From assembly GCF_018129005.1 (NCBI RefSeq), contig NZ_JAAEDL010000029.1, positions 1 through 62,234 of the forward strand: a stretch of DNA of 62,234 nucleotides, given 5' to 3'. Of the stretch, positions 34,967 through 43,572 are shown piece after piece. The DNA is from Neoroseomonas eburnea (GTDB lineage: Bacteria > Pseudomonadota > Alphaproteobacteria > Acetobacterales > Acetobacteraceae). Both the position numbers and the translations under genes were made by a program. The notes beneath the pieces are model-generated. The model saw only the letters and a list, made by a program, of their open reading frames with translations, was not told where the DNA came from and did no database searches. Position 1 is the first letter of the stretch, and every line of letters begins with the position of its first letter.

Positions 34967-37051
34967 TCAGGTGCCCGGGTTGAACCAGGCCCCGCGCCAG
35001 TCGATGGCGCCGACCCCGAAGTCGAAGATCACGCTGACCTCGACGCCATCCGCGCCCTGCACGGGGCCGGTCGTGACCTGCGGCCCCTCCGCCCCGTTGA
35101 GATAGCCGTAGACATAGACCGGTGCGGCGACCGGGTCGGAGAACAGGTACCAGCGGTTCGCCTGGATCAGCGGCTCAATCACCGGCTGCACGAAGCCGGC
35201 AAAGACGTTCGCCTTGCCGATCTCGCTCGCGGCAACGGTGACGGTCGCGCGCCGCGCCGCCAGCTCCTGGTTCGGCCCGACCAGCAGGCGCATGGCCTGG
35301 CCCATGGAGATGGGCAGCCCGTCCAGCGTGCGCTGCTTCATGATGGCGGTGCGGCCGGCGCCGATGGTGTCGGTGTCGAGCACGGTGCCGGTGCTGGCCT
35401 TGTTGGCCCTCGCCACGCCGGTGGCGAAGACCGGCGCGCTGCCGGTGGTCAGCGTCGGGCCGTCGCCATTGGCCGAGTTCAGCAAGTTGTAAGCGGTGGC
35501 GTTCTCGAACTCGGCGACGCGGCGGCCGATGGCGGCGGCGAAGTCGGTGAAGGCGCCGAGGTCGTCGTTGACCAGCATCGGCCGCGTGACGCGGATGCGT
35601 CGCGCGAAGGTCTGCAGCAGGACGATCTCCTGGCTCTCGGACATGGTGCCGACCTGGATCTCGCCGTTCTCGGCGAGCGGCAGCAGGGTCGGGAAGTCGC
35701 CGATGCGCAGGTGCCGGTGCGGCTTGAAGTCGCGGAAGTCACGGCGGAGGAAGATCTGGCGGTAGGTCGGCTGCGCGGGCTGGTAGGCGGCGAGCAGCAT
35801 CTTGTTGGCCGCGGCCGCGAGCAGCAGCGGGAAGTCGGAGCTGGTGTGGAAGGCGCGCTCGGCGAGCAGCGTGGGGTTGCGGGGCACGCTGCGCTCGCCG
35901 CGGGCCCGGAGCAGCTCGCCGATCATGTCCGAGGGCCGCCAGCCCATGAACTCGGCGTGGCGGCCGGCCCGTCCGTTATCCCCCTGGGGCTGGTAGCCGG
36001 GCATGGCGCGGGCGGCGAGTGCCTCGGCCATGGCGTCGAGGATCTGCGCCGGATCGTTGTGGCCCGGACCGGTCTCCGGGCGGGCGGGGATGGAGGGACG
36101 CGGCCCCTGCGCCACCAGGGCATCGAACAGGGCGCGACGGGCCTGGTCGCCGGTCCAGCCCTGGGCGATGGCCTCGGCGCGGATCGGGGTGATGTGCTCG
36201 GCGGGCAGGAGGGCGCGGGCGGCCTCCACGGCGGTGTCGATGCCGGTGATGCGCTCGCGCTCGGCGCGCTGCGCCTCGGCACGGACCGCGTCGAGGTCCG
36301 GTGTTGCGCGGGTTGGCTCGGGTGTGGTGGTCACGGTGGGCTCCTGGGGCGGGGTGGACGGCGCGGCGGAGGGCGGCGCCGACGGGGCAGCAGCCGGCTC
36401 GGCCGGCGTCGTCTCGGGCATGGGTGGATCCTCGTCAGGCAGGGCAGGCTCGATCGCGGTGGCGGGCGCGCCCTGCGGCGCCTCACCACGCACCGCCGCG
36501 TCGCGGTCCACGGGAACCGGCACGATGGAGATCTCGAAGGGCTCCCAATCCACGGCGCGGTGGACCGTCTCGCCGGTCGCGGCGTCGGGCCGCGGCTCGT
36601 AGCGGTGCACGCGATAGCCAACGCTCACCGCGCGCAGCGTGCCGTCGGCGATGCGCTGCCAAACCGGCTCGACGTCGGCCGCGGAGCTGAACTGCAGTGT
36701 GGCGTAGCCGCGCCCGCGCTCGAGGCGGGCGGCGGTGACGCGGCCAAGAACGTCGCGCGCGCCGCCACGGCGATGGGTGTCGAGCACCGGGGCGCGGCCG
36801 GAGCGGAGCGCCTCCATGCGCACCGCGTTCGGCGACATCTCCAGCTCCTCGGTGATCAGGCCGAGGGCCGGGACGAAGTTCCGCGCGCGGGCGCCCGTGC
36901 TCCACACCACCTCGACGGTGCGCGCGGCGCGGTCGACGGTGGCAGGCGCGGTGATCGCGCGCTGCGCCACGAGCGGAACGTCCGCCGCGGTGGGCGCAGC
37001 AGCAGGCTCCGGCCCGGCATTGCTGCCGCCCGGTTCGATAGGTTCGGTCAT
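34967..37051 (-). CDS. Prohead protease-major capsid protein fusion
   Basis: A 694-residue fusion. Residues about 28-190 are an HK97-type prohead protease (U35): H93 in LDTHRRGG, S143 in LRAVSVGYRV and E173 in WEPFEISIVPVPV form the catalytic triad. Residues about 195-265 are a Pro/Ala/Thr linker. Then a scaffold-like helical part (about 265-345) and a capsid domain (about 370-694) with RPSDMIGELLRARGE, TSSDFPLLLAAAANKMLL and WYLFSDPVAAPVYVYGYLNGAEGP. No separate capsid gene exists, so the protease must cut itself off during maturation. Such fusions are known in other phages. Confidence 0.88.
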   Translation of the reverse strand: MTEPIEPGGSNAGPEPAAAPTAADVPLVAQRAITAPATVDRAARTVEVVWSTGARARNFVPALGLITEELEMSPNAVRMEALRSGRAPVLDTHRRGGARDVLGRVTAARLERGRGYATLQFSSAADVEPVWQRIADGTLRAVSVGYRVHRYEPRPDAATGETVHRAVDWEPFEISIVPVPVDRDAAVRGEAPQGAPATAIEPALPDEDPPMPETTPAEPAAAPSAPPSAAPSTPPQEPTVTTTPEPTRATPDLDAVRAEAQRAERERITGIDTAVEAARALLPAEHITPIRAEAIAQGWTGDQARRALFDALVAQGPRPSIPARPETGPGHNDPAQILDAMAEALAARAMPGYQPQGDNGRAGRHAEFMGWRPSDMIGELLRARGERSVPRNPTLLAERAFHTSSDFPLLLAAAANKMLLAAYQPAQPTYRQIFLRRDFRDFKPHRHLRIGDFPTLLPLAENGEIQVGTMSESQEIVLLQTFARRIRVTRPMLVNDDLGAFTDFAAAIGRRVAEFENATAYNLLNSANGDGPTLTTGSAPVFATGVARANKASTGTVLDTDTIGAGRTAIMKQRTLDGLPISMGQAMRLLVGPNQELAARRATVTVAASEIGKANVFAGFVQPVIEPLIQANRWYLFSDPVAAPVYVYGYLNGAEGPQVTTGPVQGADGVEVSVIFDFGVGAIDWRGAWFNPGT

Positions 37052-37053
37052 GG

Positions 37054-38541
37054 TCAGGCCTGTGCTGGGGTCTCGCGCTGCGGCACCGCGGCACCGGTCG
37101 CGGCGATCTCGACCGCGGCCATCTGCGCGGCGTCCTGCGCCGCGCCAGACTTCGCGACCCGGCGCGGGTCGGTGTCGAGCGAGATGCCGGCCTCGTCGAG
37201 CAGGGCGTTGGCCTCGCGGATCATCTCCACCGCGGCGCGGAAGTCGTAGCCGAAGGCGCCAGCCGCCTCAGGCTGCGGCACGAAGCCCGCGCGGACCTGG
37301 GCGATCAGCGCGGTGGTGTCCTTCAGCGGATCGATCATCTCGTGCGCCGGGGGAACGTGGCTGACGCCGTCCGGCATCTCCGCGCCCCACAGTCCGAGCA
37401 GCCCGCCCTGGACGTGGAAGCGCTCCGCGATGGGGCGCACCAGCATGGGGATCAGCATGCCGTACTGCACCTGCTCGCAGAGGCGGCGGAACTCGATCTT
37501 GCCGGCGCGGAGCGAGGAGTAGTTCGCCTGGGTCAGGTCGCCGGAGACCTGGTCGTAGGTGAGGCCGGCACCCACCGCAGCAGCCTCGAGGGCGCGCCGA
37601 GCAAAGGCGGCGTGCGATCCGCCGCCGGACGGGTTCACCACCTCCACCGAGCCCATGCCGCGGCGATACAGGATCATGCCCGGCTCGAAGCTCTCGACCG
37701 CCCGGCCCTGCGCATCCCGTAGGAGGCCGGCGGCGGCGCCAGTCAGCGCCTCGTCGCCCTCCTCCGTCACCACGGCGGCGAGGCAGGCCTCGATCTTGGC
37801 TTTCATGAGCAGGGCGGCCTCGTAGTCGCCGAGGTCGCGCAGGCGAAGGAGGATGGGCGCGAGCCAGGAGACGTCGCGCAGCTGGCCGGGCCGGCGCTTG
37901 CGGTAGACGTGCAGCACCTCCGACGCCGGGATCCGCTGGCTGCTCTGCCAGGTCGCGCCAGGCAGGATCCAGGCAGCGCCCGGATGCACGCGGTGCAGCC
38001 AGTAGCCGATCGGCTCGCCCGCCTCGCCGAGGGCGATGCCCTGGATCGTCGGCACGCCCTCCACCACCCCGTTCCTTGCCGTGTCGAGGTGATCCGCCTC
38101 CAGCACCTGCAGCCGCAAGCCGATCGGGTTGGCCGGCGATGGCGGCACCATCAGGAAGCGCACGAAGCATTCGCCGCTCTCGACCACCGCCCGCATCACC
38201 AATGCTTGCAGGCCATAGAGGTCGAGCCGCCCCTCCGCATCGCAGGCGGTGCTCTCCGCCCAGCGCTGCCAGGTGCGGCCGTGGGCGTCGTCCGGCCAGC
38301 GGGTGGTGATGCCGGCGCCGATGGCATTGCCGGTCCAGAGATCGACAATGCGGCTGGCGTAGGGGTCGTTGCGCACGGCATCGCGTGCGCGGCGGGCGAC
38401 CGTCGCCGCCGCCGTGCCGACCTCGGCCGTCGCGCTGCCGCCGGAGGGCGCCCAGGTCGAAGTGCGATGGTCTTGGGCGGCGGCATAGCCGCGCAGAACA
38501 TTTAAGGCATCGCGGAGGCGGCGCGTCATGCGATCGATCAC
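37054..38541 (-). CDS. Portal protein, lambda family
   Basis: A 495-residue portal of the lambda gpB type: RARDAVRNDPYASRIVDLWTGNAIGAGI, the LDLYGLQALVMRAVVESGECFVRFLM segment, HVYRKRRPGQLRDVSWLAPILLRLRDLGDYEAALLMKAKIEACLAAVV and LTYDQVSGDLTQANYSSLRAGKIEF are diagnostic. It forms the dodecameric DNA gate. GTG 38541 overlaps the gpW-like stop; ATG 38529 is an alternative start. Confidence 0.92.
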   Translation of the reverse strand: MIDRMTRRLRDALNVLRGYAAAQDHRTSTWAPSGGSATAEVGTAAATVARRARDAVRNDPYASRIVDLWTGNAIGAGITTRWPDDAHGRTWQRWAESTACDAEGRLDLYGLQALVMRAVVESGECFVRFLMVPPSPANPIGLRLQVLEADHLDTARNGVVEGVPTIQGIALGEAGEPIGYWLHRVHPGAAWILPGATWQSSQRIPASEVLHVYRKRRPGQLRDVSWLAPILLRLRDLGDYEAALLMKAKIEACLAAVVTEEGDEALTGAAAGLLRDAQGRAVESFEPGMILYRRGMGSVEVVNPSGGGSHAAFARRALEAAAVGAGLTYDQVSGDLTQANYSSLRAGKIEFRRLCEQVQYGMLIPMLVRPIAERFHVQGGLLGLWGAEMPDGVSHVPPAHEMIDPLKDTTALIAQVRAGFVPQPEAAGAFGYDFRAAVEMIREANALLDEAGISLDTDPRRVAKSGAAQDAAQMAAVEIAATGAAVPQRETPAQA

Positions 38542-38774
38542 GCACCACCCCCGCGCGTGAAGCTCGCCAGCGTCATTGAAGGCCTCCGCGCCGCGGCCAT
38601 CTCCGCACCGCGGAGCACCGCCAAGGCCCGGCCGAGTTCGTCGAGGCTGCGGTACTCGACGGTGCGCCCGTCGAAGGTGACGCGCGTGGTGCCACCGGTA
38701 TAGGCCGCGGCCAGCACCGCAGCCCGGCTGCCGGCCGGCTGCGCCAGCGCCCAGGCGAGGACAGCGGGGTCCAT
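38538..38774 (-). CDS. gpW-like head-tail joining protein
   Basis: A 78-residue protein starting at ATG 38774. TTRVTFDGRTVEYRSLDELGRALAVLRGAEMAAARR matches the gpW pattern (short helix, beta hairpin with RTVEY, helix). gpW plugs the portal after packaging. One-base overlap with the previous gene and GTGA overlap with the portal start. Confidence 0.75.
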   Translation of the reverse strand: MDPAVLAWALAQPAGSRAAVLAAAYTGGTTRVTFDGRTVEYRSLDELGRALAVLRGAEMAAARRPSMTLASFTRGGGA

Positions 38775-39382
38775 CAGGAGGCCCGCAGCGTCGGCAGGGG
38801 TGCTGCGGCGTTCACGAGATAGGACAGACCGCTCGGCGGGTTCGGCATGATCGGCGCACCGGCCTGGTGGGTCAGCGCCGCGAAGAACCCGTTCTCGCTG
38901 CCGGTGGTGCCGCCGCCGGCCCCGCCATCCGCCGCGGCCGAGCCGAGCAGCAGCGTGTTGCCGCCGCTGAATGCTTGGGTGCTGGTGCCCCGCACCGAGG
39001 GCGTGCCGGAAAAGCACAGCAGCAGCCACCAGACCCCGGCCGGGATCCAGCGTGGCTGCGCGAAGGGGCAGAGCGCGTTGCCGGCAGAGGTGGTGTCGGC
39101 GTCCACTGCCGGCTCCTCGATGAGGCGCCCGGGATGCCCCGCTCCATCGTCAGCAGCCAAAGCCATGCGCAGGAGGCCCGCGGCGCCGGTCGTCACGCTC
39201 ACCGCCATGGCCGAGAACAGCCCCGGCCGCGCGAGGACATAGGGCACGCAATAGAGCCGGTTCGCCGTCACCGCGACGGCGCCGCCAACGGCGCGCGCAT
39301 GCTGCGAGGCGTAGAACCGCCCCGACACATAGGGCAGCATCGTCGGCGCCGGTGGCAGGTAGTGCTGGAACAGTGCGGTCAT
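38774..39382 (-). CDS. Hypothetical phage structural protein
   Basis: A 202-residue protein (MTALFQHYLPPAPTMLPYVSGRFYASQHARAVGG...) that is Gly/Ala-rich and beta-strand rich, with FSGGNTLLLGSAAADGGAGGGTTGSENGFFAAL near the C-terminus. It is coupled to genes on both sides between terminase and gpW. The composition recalls fibre or decoration proteins; I do not recognise a family. Head fibre is one possibility. Confidence 0.6.
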   Translation of the reverse strand: MTALFQHYLPPAPTMLPYVSGRFYASQHARAVGGAVAVTANRLYCVPYVLARPGLFSAMAVSVTTGAAGLLRMALAADDGAGHPGRLIEEPAVDADTTSAGNALCPFAQPRWIPAGVWWLLLCFSGTPSVRGTSTQAFSGGNTLLLGSAAADGGAGGGTTGSENGFFAALTHQAGAPIMPNPPSGLSYLVNAAAPLPTLRAS

Positions 39383-39735
39383 GCGAGCGGCCGGATACCG
39401 AGGGTGATTAGGCGTTCCGCCGCTTGATTCACTGGCGCGGCACCGAGGCCCGAGCGCAGCCGCAGCCAACGCCAGCCGAGCAGCAGCGTCGGCGGCAGTG
39501 TGAGCGCCCGGCCGGCGGCGACCGTCAGCACCACCTCGTTGCCGAGGTGGTCGTAGAGATCCGCCCACGCCGCGGGTTCGCCCTCGTCGAGCGAACCCTG
39601 CAGGGTGACTGGGGCGTCGGTCCAGGCGGCAGGGAGCAGCAGCAGGCAGACGCCGTAGCCGACGCTGGCGACGGGTCCGCTCAGAGCCTGGCCGGCGGCG
39701 ATGCTGGTGCGCACCGGGACGATGGCAGTCATCAT
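39379..39735 (-). CDS. Hypothetical phage protein
   Basis: A 118-residue protein with predicted beta-sandwich character (VPVRTSIAAGQALSGPVASVGYGVCLLLLPAAWTDAPVTLQGSLDEGEPAAWADLYDHLGNEVVLTVAAG...). GGAG lies 3-6 nt before the tandem ATGs at 39735/39732. It overlaps the next gene by 4 nt and starts 11 nt after the terminase stop. Probably structural together with its neighbour; no family recognised. Confidence 0.6.
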   Translation of the reverse strand: MMTAIVPVRTSIAAGQALSGPVASVGYGVCLLLLPAAWTDAPVTLQGSLDEGEPAAWADLYDHLGNEVVLTVAAGRALTLPPTLLLGWRWLRLRSGLGAAPVNQAAERLITLGIRPLA

Positions 39736-39746
39736 GATCTCCAGGT

Positions 39747-41705
39747 TCAGCGCAGCCAGCCACCACGCGGGGCAAGCCAGGCGCGAGGGCGGGTCGGCGG
39801 TGCAGCGGCGGACGATGTCTGCGCCGCCGCGGAGGATGATTCGTCGGCCGGCAGCGACAGCGCGTCGGCCATCCGCGCCCAGCGTCCCTCGCCCCAGCCA
39901 TCCATGCCGAGCGCGGCGGCGGCCGCACGCGCATAGACGCGGCAGTCCAGCGCCTCATTGCGTTCGCGGGTCTTCACCCATTCGAGCCGGCGAAAGCCGT
40001 TGCGGCCAGCGCGTGCGACCAGCTGCTCGGCGGTGAGCTGCCGGCAGAACTCCTCCCCGGCGGCATGGATCGGCAGGTGCAGGAACCCGGCGGGGAAGGG
40101 ATCCCCACTCTCTTCGGTCGGGCGATCGAGCTTCAGCCAGCCATAGGTCTCGGCCTTGAGGAAGGACGAGCCGACCGGCCAGACCTTGAGGCCGCCGAGC
40201 TTGCGCCCGTTGCGCCGCACCTCCGTCGCCGCGGGTTGGCCGATCGCGGCGCGCAACCCGTCCTGGCCTTTGACCGCGATGGCGCGGCCGGCACCGGCCC
40301 GCCGCACGAAGGCATAGACCTCCGCCGTGGTCATGCCGTCGCCGCTGTCGATCGCCGCCATGGCGATGGGCAGGCGATGGCCCGAGGCATGGCGCCAGGT
40401 CTCGCCCAGCAGCCGCCGGAGTTCCTCCCACACCGCGCCCTCGAACGGGTTCCCCGCCAGCACGCGGTGCTCGACCAGCCAGGACTGGCGGTCCTCCCCC
40501 CAGGCCCAGATCGAGGCCTCGAGACGGTCGCGCTGCACGTCGACGCCGGCGGTCAGGAGCAGGCCGCCCATCGGCACCATGCCGACCGGCCAGTGTTCGC
40601 GGCGGTCGTAGAGGCGCTGCCAGTCCGGCGCCTCGCCCGCCTCCTGCCAAGTCTCGCCGAGGACGGTGTTGCGGAAGGTCTTGATCGCCCGGTCGTCGCC
40701 CTGCGCGGCGAGCCACAGTCGGGCGATCTCCGACCACGGCATCCAGCCGGGCGGCGAGTAGAGCGCCGAGATGTGAAAGCCGACCGCGTGGGGATCGGTG
40801 GGCTCCGCGGTCGCTCGCCAGGCCCCGCCGGCCAGCATCGCCGCCTTGTGCTGTTCCCCGATCGGCGCGTCGCAGGCCTCGCAGAGGTATCGGGCGGTGT
40901 CGGGTTCGCCCTCATCCCAGACCAGTCGCTCGAAGCGCAGCCACTGCATCGCGCCGCAATGCGGGCAAGGCACGAAATAGCGCCGCTGGTCGGTGGCAAG
41001 GTATTCGCGCTCGATCCGCGACAGCCCGGCGATCGTCGGCGTGCTGACCAGCAGCATCTTGCGCCGCCAACCGAAGGTGCGCGCGCGGGCCTCGGCCAGT
41101 GCGATCGGATCGCCCTCGCCCTCGACATCGCCGGGATAGGCGTCGATCTCGTCGAGGAACAGGAAGCGCGCCGACATCGAGCGCAGGCCGACCGCGCTGT
41201 TGGCGCCGGTCATCACCAGCTGACCGCCGGGGAACTCCTTGCTGAGCTGGCGATTGCCACTGTCCCGCGACCGCGCCGGCGCGACCCGCTCACGGATCGC
41301 CGGCGTCTCCTCCACCAACGGATCGATGCGCTGGTCCGAGAAGCGCTTGGCCAACTCCGTGGTCGGCTGCACCGCCAGCATCGGCCCCGGCGCGTGGTGG
41401 ATCACATAGCCGATCCAGTTATTGCCGCACTCTGTGCCGCCGACCTGGGCGCCCTTCATGAACACGACGCGCCGCGCCGCATGGGCCGGGGACAGCGCGT
41501 CCATGATCTCACGCAGATACGGCGTGCGCGCCGTGCGCCAGGGTCCCGGCTCGGCCGAGCCCCGCGAGCCGAGCAGGCGATGCCGGTCGGCCCATTCCGA
41601 GACCAGCAGCGCTGGCTCGGGCGCCATGCCGTCGCGCCAGGCCTGCAGGATCTCGGCGTCGCCGTCGAAGCGGCCGAGTTCCTCCAACAGATGCTCGCCC
41701 GCCAT
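39747..41705 (-). CDS. Terminase large subunit (GpA family)
   Basis: A 652-residue packaging motor. ATPase: Walker A-like FMKGAQVGGTE (about 83-92), Walker B FLFLDEIDAYPGD (near 182-194). A Cys4 zinc motif CPHCGA...CEACDAP (about 248-285) is typical of the lambda gpA group. Nuclease domain: AGVDVQRDRLEASIWAWG, AAIDSGDG and EALDCRVYARAAAAAL. ATG 41705 overlaps the small-subunit stop. GpA-type terminases usually cut at cos sites; none was located by eye. Confidence 0.92.
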   Translation of the reverse strand: MAGEHLLEELGRFDGDAEILQAWRDGMAPEPALLVSEWADRHRLLGSRGSAEPGPWRTARTPYLREIMDALSPAHAARRVVFMKGAQVGGTECGNNWIGYVIHHAPGPMLAVQPTTELAKRFSDQRIDPLVEETPAIRERVAPARSRDSGNRQLSKEFPGGQLVMTGANSAVGLRSMSARFLFLDEIDAYPGDVEGEGDPIALAEARARTFGWRRKMLLVSTPTIAGLSRIEREYLATDQRRYFVPCPHCGAMQWLRFERLVWDEGEPDTARYLCEACDAPIGEQHKAAMLAGGAWRATAEPTDPHAVGFHISALYSPPGWMPWSEIARLWLAAQGDDRAIKTFRNTVLGETWQEAGEAPDWQRLYDRREHWPVGMVPMGGLLLTAGVDVQRDRLEASIWAWGEDRQSWLVEHRVLAGNPFEGAVWEELRRLLGETWRHASGHRLPIAMAAIDSGDGMTTAEVYAFVRRAGAGRAIAVKGQDGLRAAIGQPAATEVRRNGRKLGGLKVWPVGSSFLKAETYGWLKLDRPTEESGDPFPAGFLHLPIHAAGEEFCRQLTAEQLVARAGRNGFRRLEWVKTRERNEALDCRVYARAAAAALGMDGWGEGRWARMADALSLPADESSSAAAQTSSAAAPPTRPRAWLAPRGGWLR

Positions 41706-42283
41706 CACGACACCTGCACGCGGACGTCGTGGCGCGCGGCGAGATGCTGGCGCAGGCGGGTGTCCATCATGGTCTGCAGACGATGCACATCGACGCCGAG
41801 CTCGGCCGCCATCTCGGCGGCGACGCGGGCGGGCCAGGCGAGGATGGCGTCGCGCTCCTCCTTGGCGAGGCGATGCACCAGCAGCAGGGCGCGCGCCTTA
41901 TCGACCAGCTTGCCTTTGCGTTCGTCGAGTCGCAGTCGGCGCTCCTGCGCCTTGAGGACCTCGTTCGCGGTGCGCGCGTCGTGGAACGTGTTCTGCGCGG
42001 CGCGCGGCAGCGGGTCGGCGGACTGTGGCACGGCAGCGACGGGCGGCGGCGGCGAGGGCCGGCGTGCTGAAGCCACTGGCTGCACCAGAGTCGCCGTCTT
42101 CCGGACGGGATCGCTGCTGTCCGCCAGCCGCGCCCGGACCTTCTCGACGTCCCAAGCGCCATCGGCTTCGGGCGCGATGCGGCCGGCGCGCTGCGCCTTC
42201 TGCAGCGCTGTGTGGGAAACGCCGAGGCGGCGCGCCACCTCGCGCTGCGAGGCCACGCGGCCCGGCTGCGCGGTGGCGATCAT
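41705..42283 (-). CDS. Terminase small subunit (Nu1-like)
   Basis: A 192-residue DNA-recognition subunit. N-terminal winged/HTH segment QREVARRLGVSHTALQKAQRAGRI (about 13-36), a Pro-rich linker (about 65-90), and a C-terminal helical part with KAQERRLRLDERKGKLVDKARALLLVHRLAKEERDAILAWPARVAAEMAAELG, which matches Nu1/terminase small subunits of lambda-type phages. It is directly upstream of and coupled to the large subunit gene. ATG 42283 is the first start with a plausible N-terminus. Confidence 0.82.
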   Translation of the reverse strand: MIATAQPGRVASQREVARRLGVSHTALQKAQRAGRIAPEADGAWDVEKVRARLADSSDPVRKTATLVQPVASARRPSPPPPVAAVPQSADPLPRAAQNTFHDARTANEVLKAQERRLRLDERKGKLVDKARALLLVHRLAKEERDAILAWPARVAAEMAAELGVDVHRLQTMMDTRLRQHLAARHDVRVQVS

Positions 42284-42407
42284 GATGTGATCGAGATCCC
42301 TCGAAGATAGCAATTGCCATCGCGGCGATGGCGCTTGGCTCAGCCCCCGCCGCAGCGCGAATGGTCCGTCACGCGCAGGGATCCCCTGCACCACGACGGA
42401 GAGCACG

Positions 42408-42644
42408 ATGACCGACCGCGAAGCCCGCACCGCCCGCAACCAGGAAAGGAGCCTCGAAGCCTTCCTGCAGCAGAAGGCCCGCTTCGACGCGATGGTGGCG
42501 GAGCTTCAGCAGATGAGCGCGGATCACTTCGGGGCGGATGCAGAGGACGTCCTCTGGGGCAAGGCCGCGACGCTGGAACACTGGAACAGCCGGCTGGCGA
42601 GCGTGACGGACTGCTACTTCAAGCGCGGCGAATTCGCCGAGTAG
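42408..42644 (+). CDS. Small helical phage protein, unknown
   Basis: A 78-residue, charged, helical protein (MTDREARTARNQERSLEAFLQQKARFDAMVAELQQMSADHFGADAEDVLWGKAATLEHWNSRLASVTDCYFKRGEFAE) on the strand opposite to the late genes. CGGAGAG lies upstream. No family recognised. It precedes the DUF3489 gene by 96 nt and may be co-transcribed. Confidence 0.6.
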   Translation: MTDREARTARNQERSLEAFLQQKARFDAMVAELQQMSADHFGADAEDVLWGKAATLEHWNSRLASVTDCYFKRGEFAE

Positions 42645-42740
42645 CGCGAGGCAAACCCCGCCGCGGCCCCGACCGGCGAGCCGGCGGGGCTCCCGGCAGT
42701 AGGGGCCGACGGTCGGCGCCCGGAACCGGAGATCACCATC

Positions 42741-43553
42741 ATGACCAAGCTTTCCGACAGCCAGCGCGTGATCCTCAGCGCCGCCGCGCAGCACGAGATG
42801 GGCTTCGCCCGCGCGCCGAAGACGCTGCCGGCGGCGGCGCGCAACGCGGTGTTCCGCAGCCTGATCAAGAACAACCTGCTCACCGAGATCAACGCGCCGC
42901 GGGAGCATGTCGGGCTCGGCTGGCGCCAGGATGACGACGGGACCTGGATCGTGGCGCGCATCACCGACGAGGGGCTGCGCGCCATTGGTATCGACCCGAA
43001 CGAGGGCGGCGCAGGAGTCGGCGAGCCAGACTGCTCCGGCATCGAGGGCAGCGTGCCCGACACGGCGCCCACAGGCGCGGACGACGCCGCCGAGGAGGAT
43101 GCCCCCGCGGAGGAAGCCGAACCTGCCCAGGGCGCGCCCACACCCGCCCCGCGCGCCAGCCTGCGCGACTCCGCCGCGGCGGTGCTGGCCGCCTGGGACG
43201 CGAGTCCGGCGCAGGACGCCACCGACAACCCGATCTCCCGCGCGATCGAGATGCTGCGCAGCAGCCTCGCCGGCAAGCCGCCCCGCGCGCCGCGCGAGCC
43301 CGGCGCCCCGCGGAAGCCGCGCGAGGGCACGAAGCAGGAGACGGTGCTGGCGATGCTCCGCCGCGCGGAGGGCGCGACCATCGCGCAGATCTGCGAGGCC
43401 ACGGGCTGGCAGCAGCACACGGTGCGCGGGTTCTTCGCGGGCCTGAAGAAGCGCCAGGGCATCGAGGTGCAGGTGCTGGAGCGGGTTCGCCAAGTCGGGC
43501 CGAACAAGGAGGGCTCGAAGGGCTCCTTCACCATCTACCACCTGCCGGCCTGA
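42741..43553 (+). CDS. DUF3489 domain protein
   Basis: A 270-residue protein: N-terminal winged-helix-like part (LSDSQRVILSAAAQHEMGFARAPKTLPAAARNAVFRSLIKNNLLTE), an acidic Ala/Glu/Pro linker, and the C-terminal DUF3489 domain (GTKQETVLAMLRRAEGATIAQICEATGWQQHTVRGFFAGLKKRQGIEVQ), itself a likely HTH. DUF3489 genes commonly accompany DUF2924 and serine recombinase genes in alphaproteobacteria; here the partners are 17 kb away at the right end. A DNA-binding regulatory role is inferred. Convergent with the methyltransferase gene ending at 43573. Confidence 0.8.
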   Translation: MTKLSDSQRVILSAAAQHEMGFARAPKTLPAAARNAVFRSLIKNNLLTEINAPREHVGLGWRQDDDGTWIVARITDEGLRAIGIDPNEGGAGVGEPDCSGIEGSVPDTAPTGADDAAEEDAPAEEAEPAQGAPTPAPRASLRDSAAAVLAAWDASPAQDATDNPISRAIEMLRSSLAGKPPRAPREPGAPRKPREGTKQETVLAMLRRAEGATIAQICEATGWQQHTVRGFFAGLKKRQGIEVQVLERVRQVGPNKEGSKGSFTIYHLPA

Positions 43554-43572
43554 CGCGCGCAGCGCACGCGGA

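Noticed and set aside
34895..37249. Open frame of 784 codons on the + strand opposite the capsid fusion
   Set aside because: Antisense shadow of a well-supported structural gene.
40065..42290. Open frame of 741 codons on the + strand opposite the terminase
   Set aside because: Antisense shadow; the - strand frame has complete terminase motifs.
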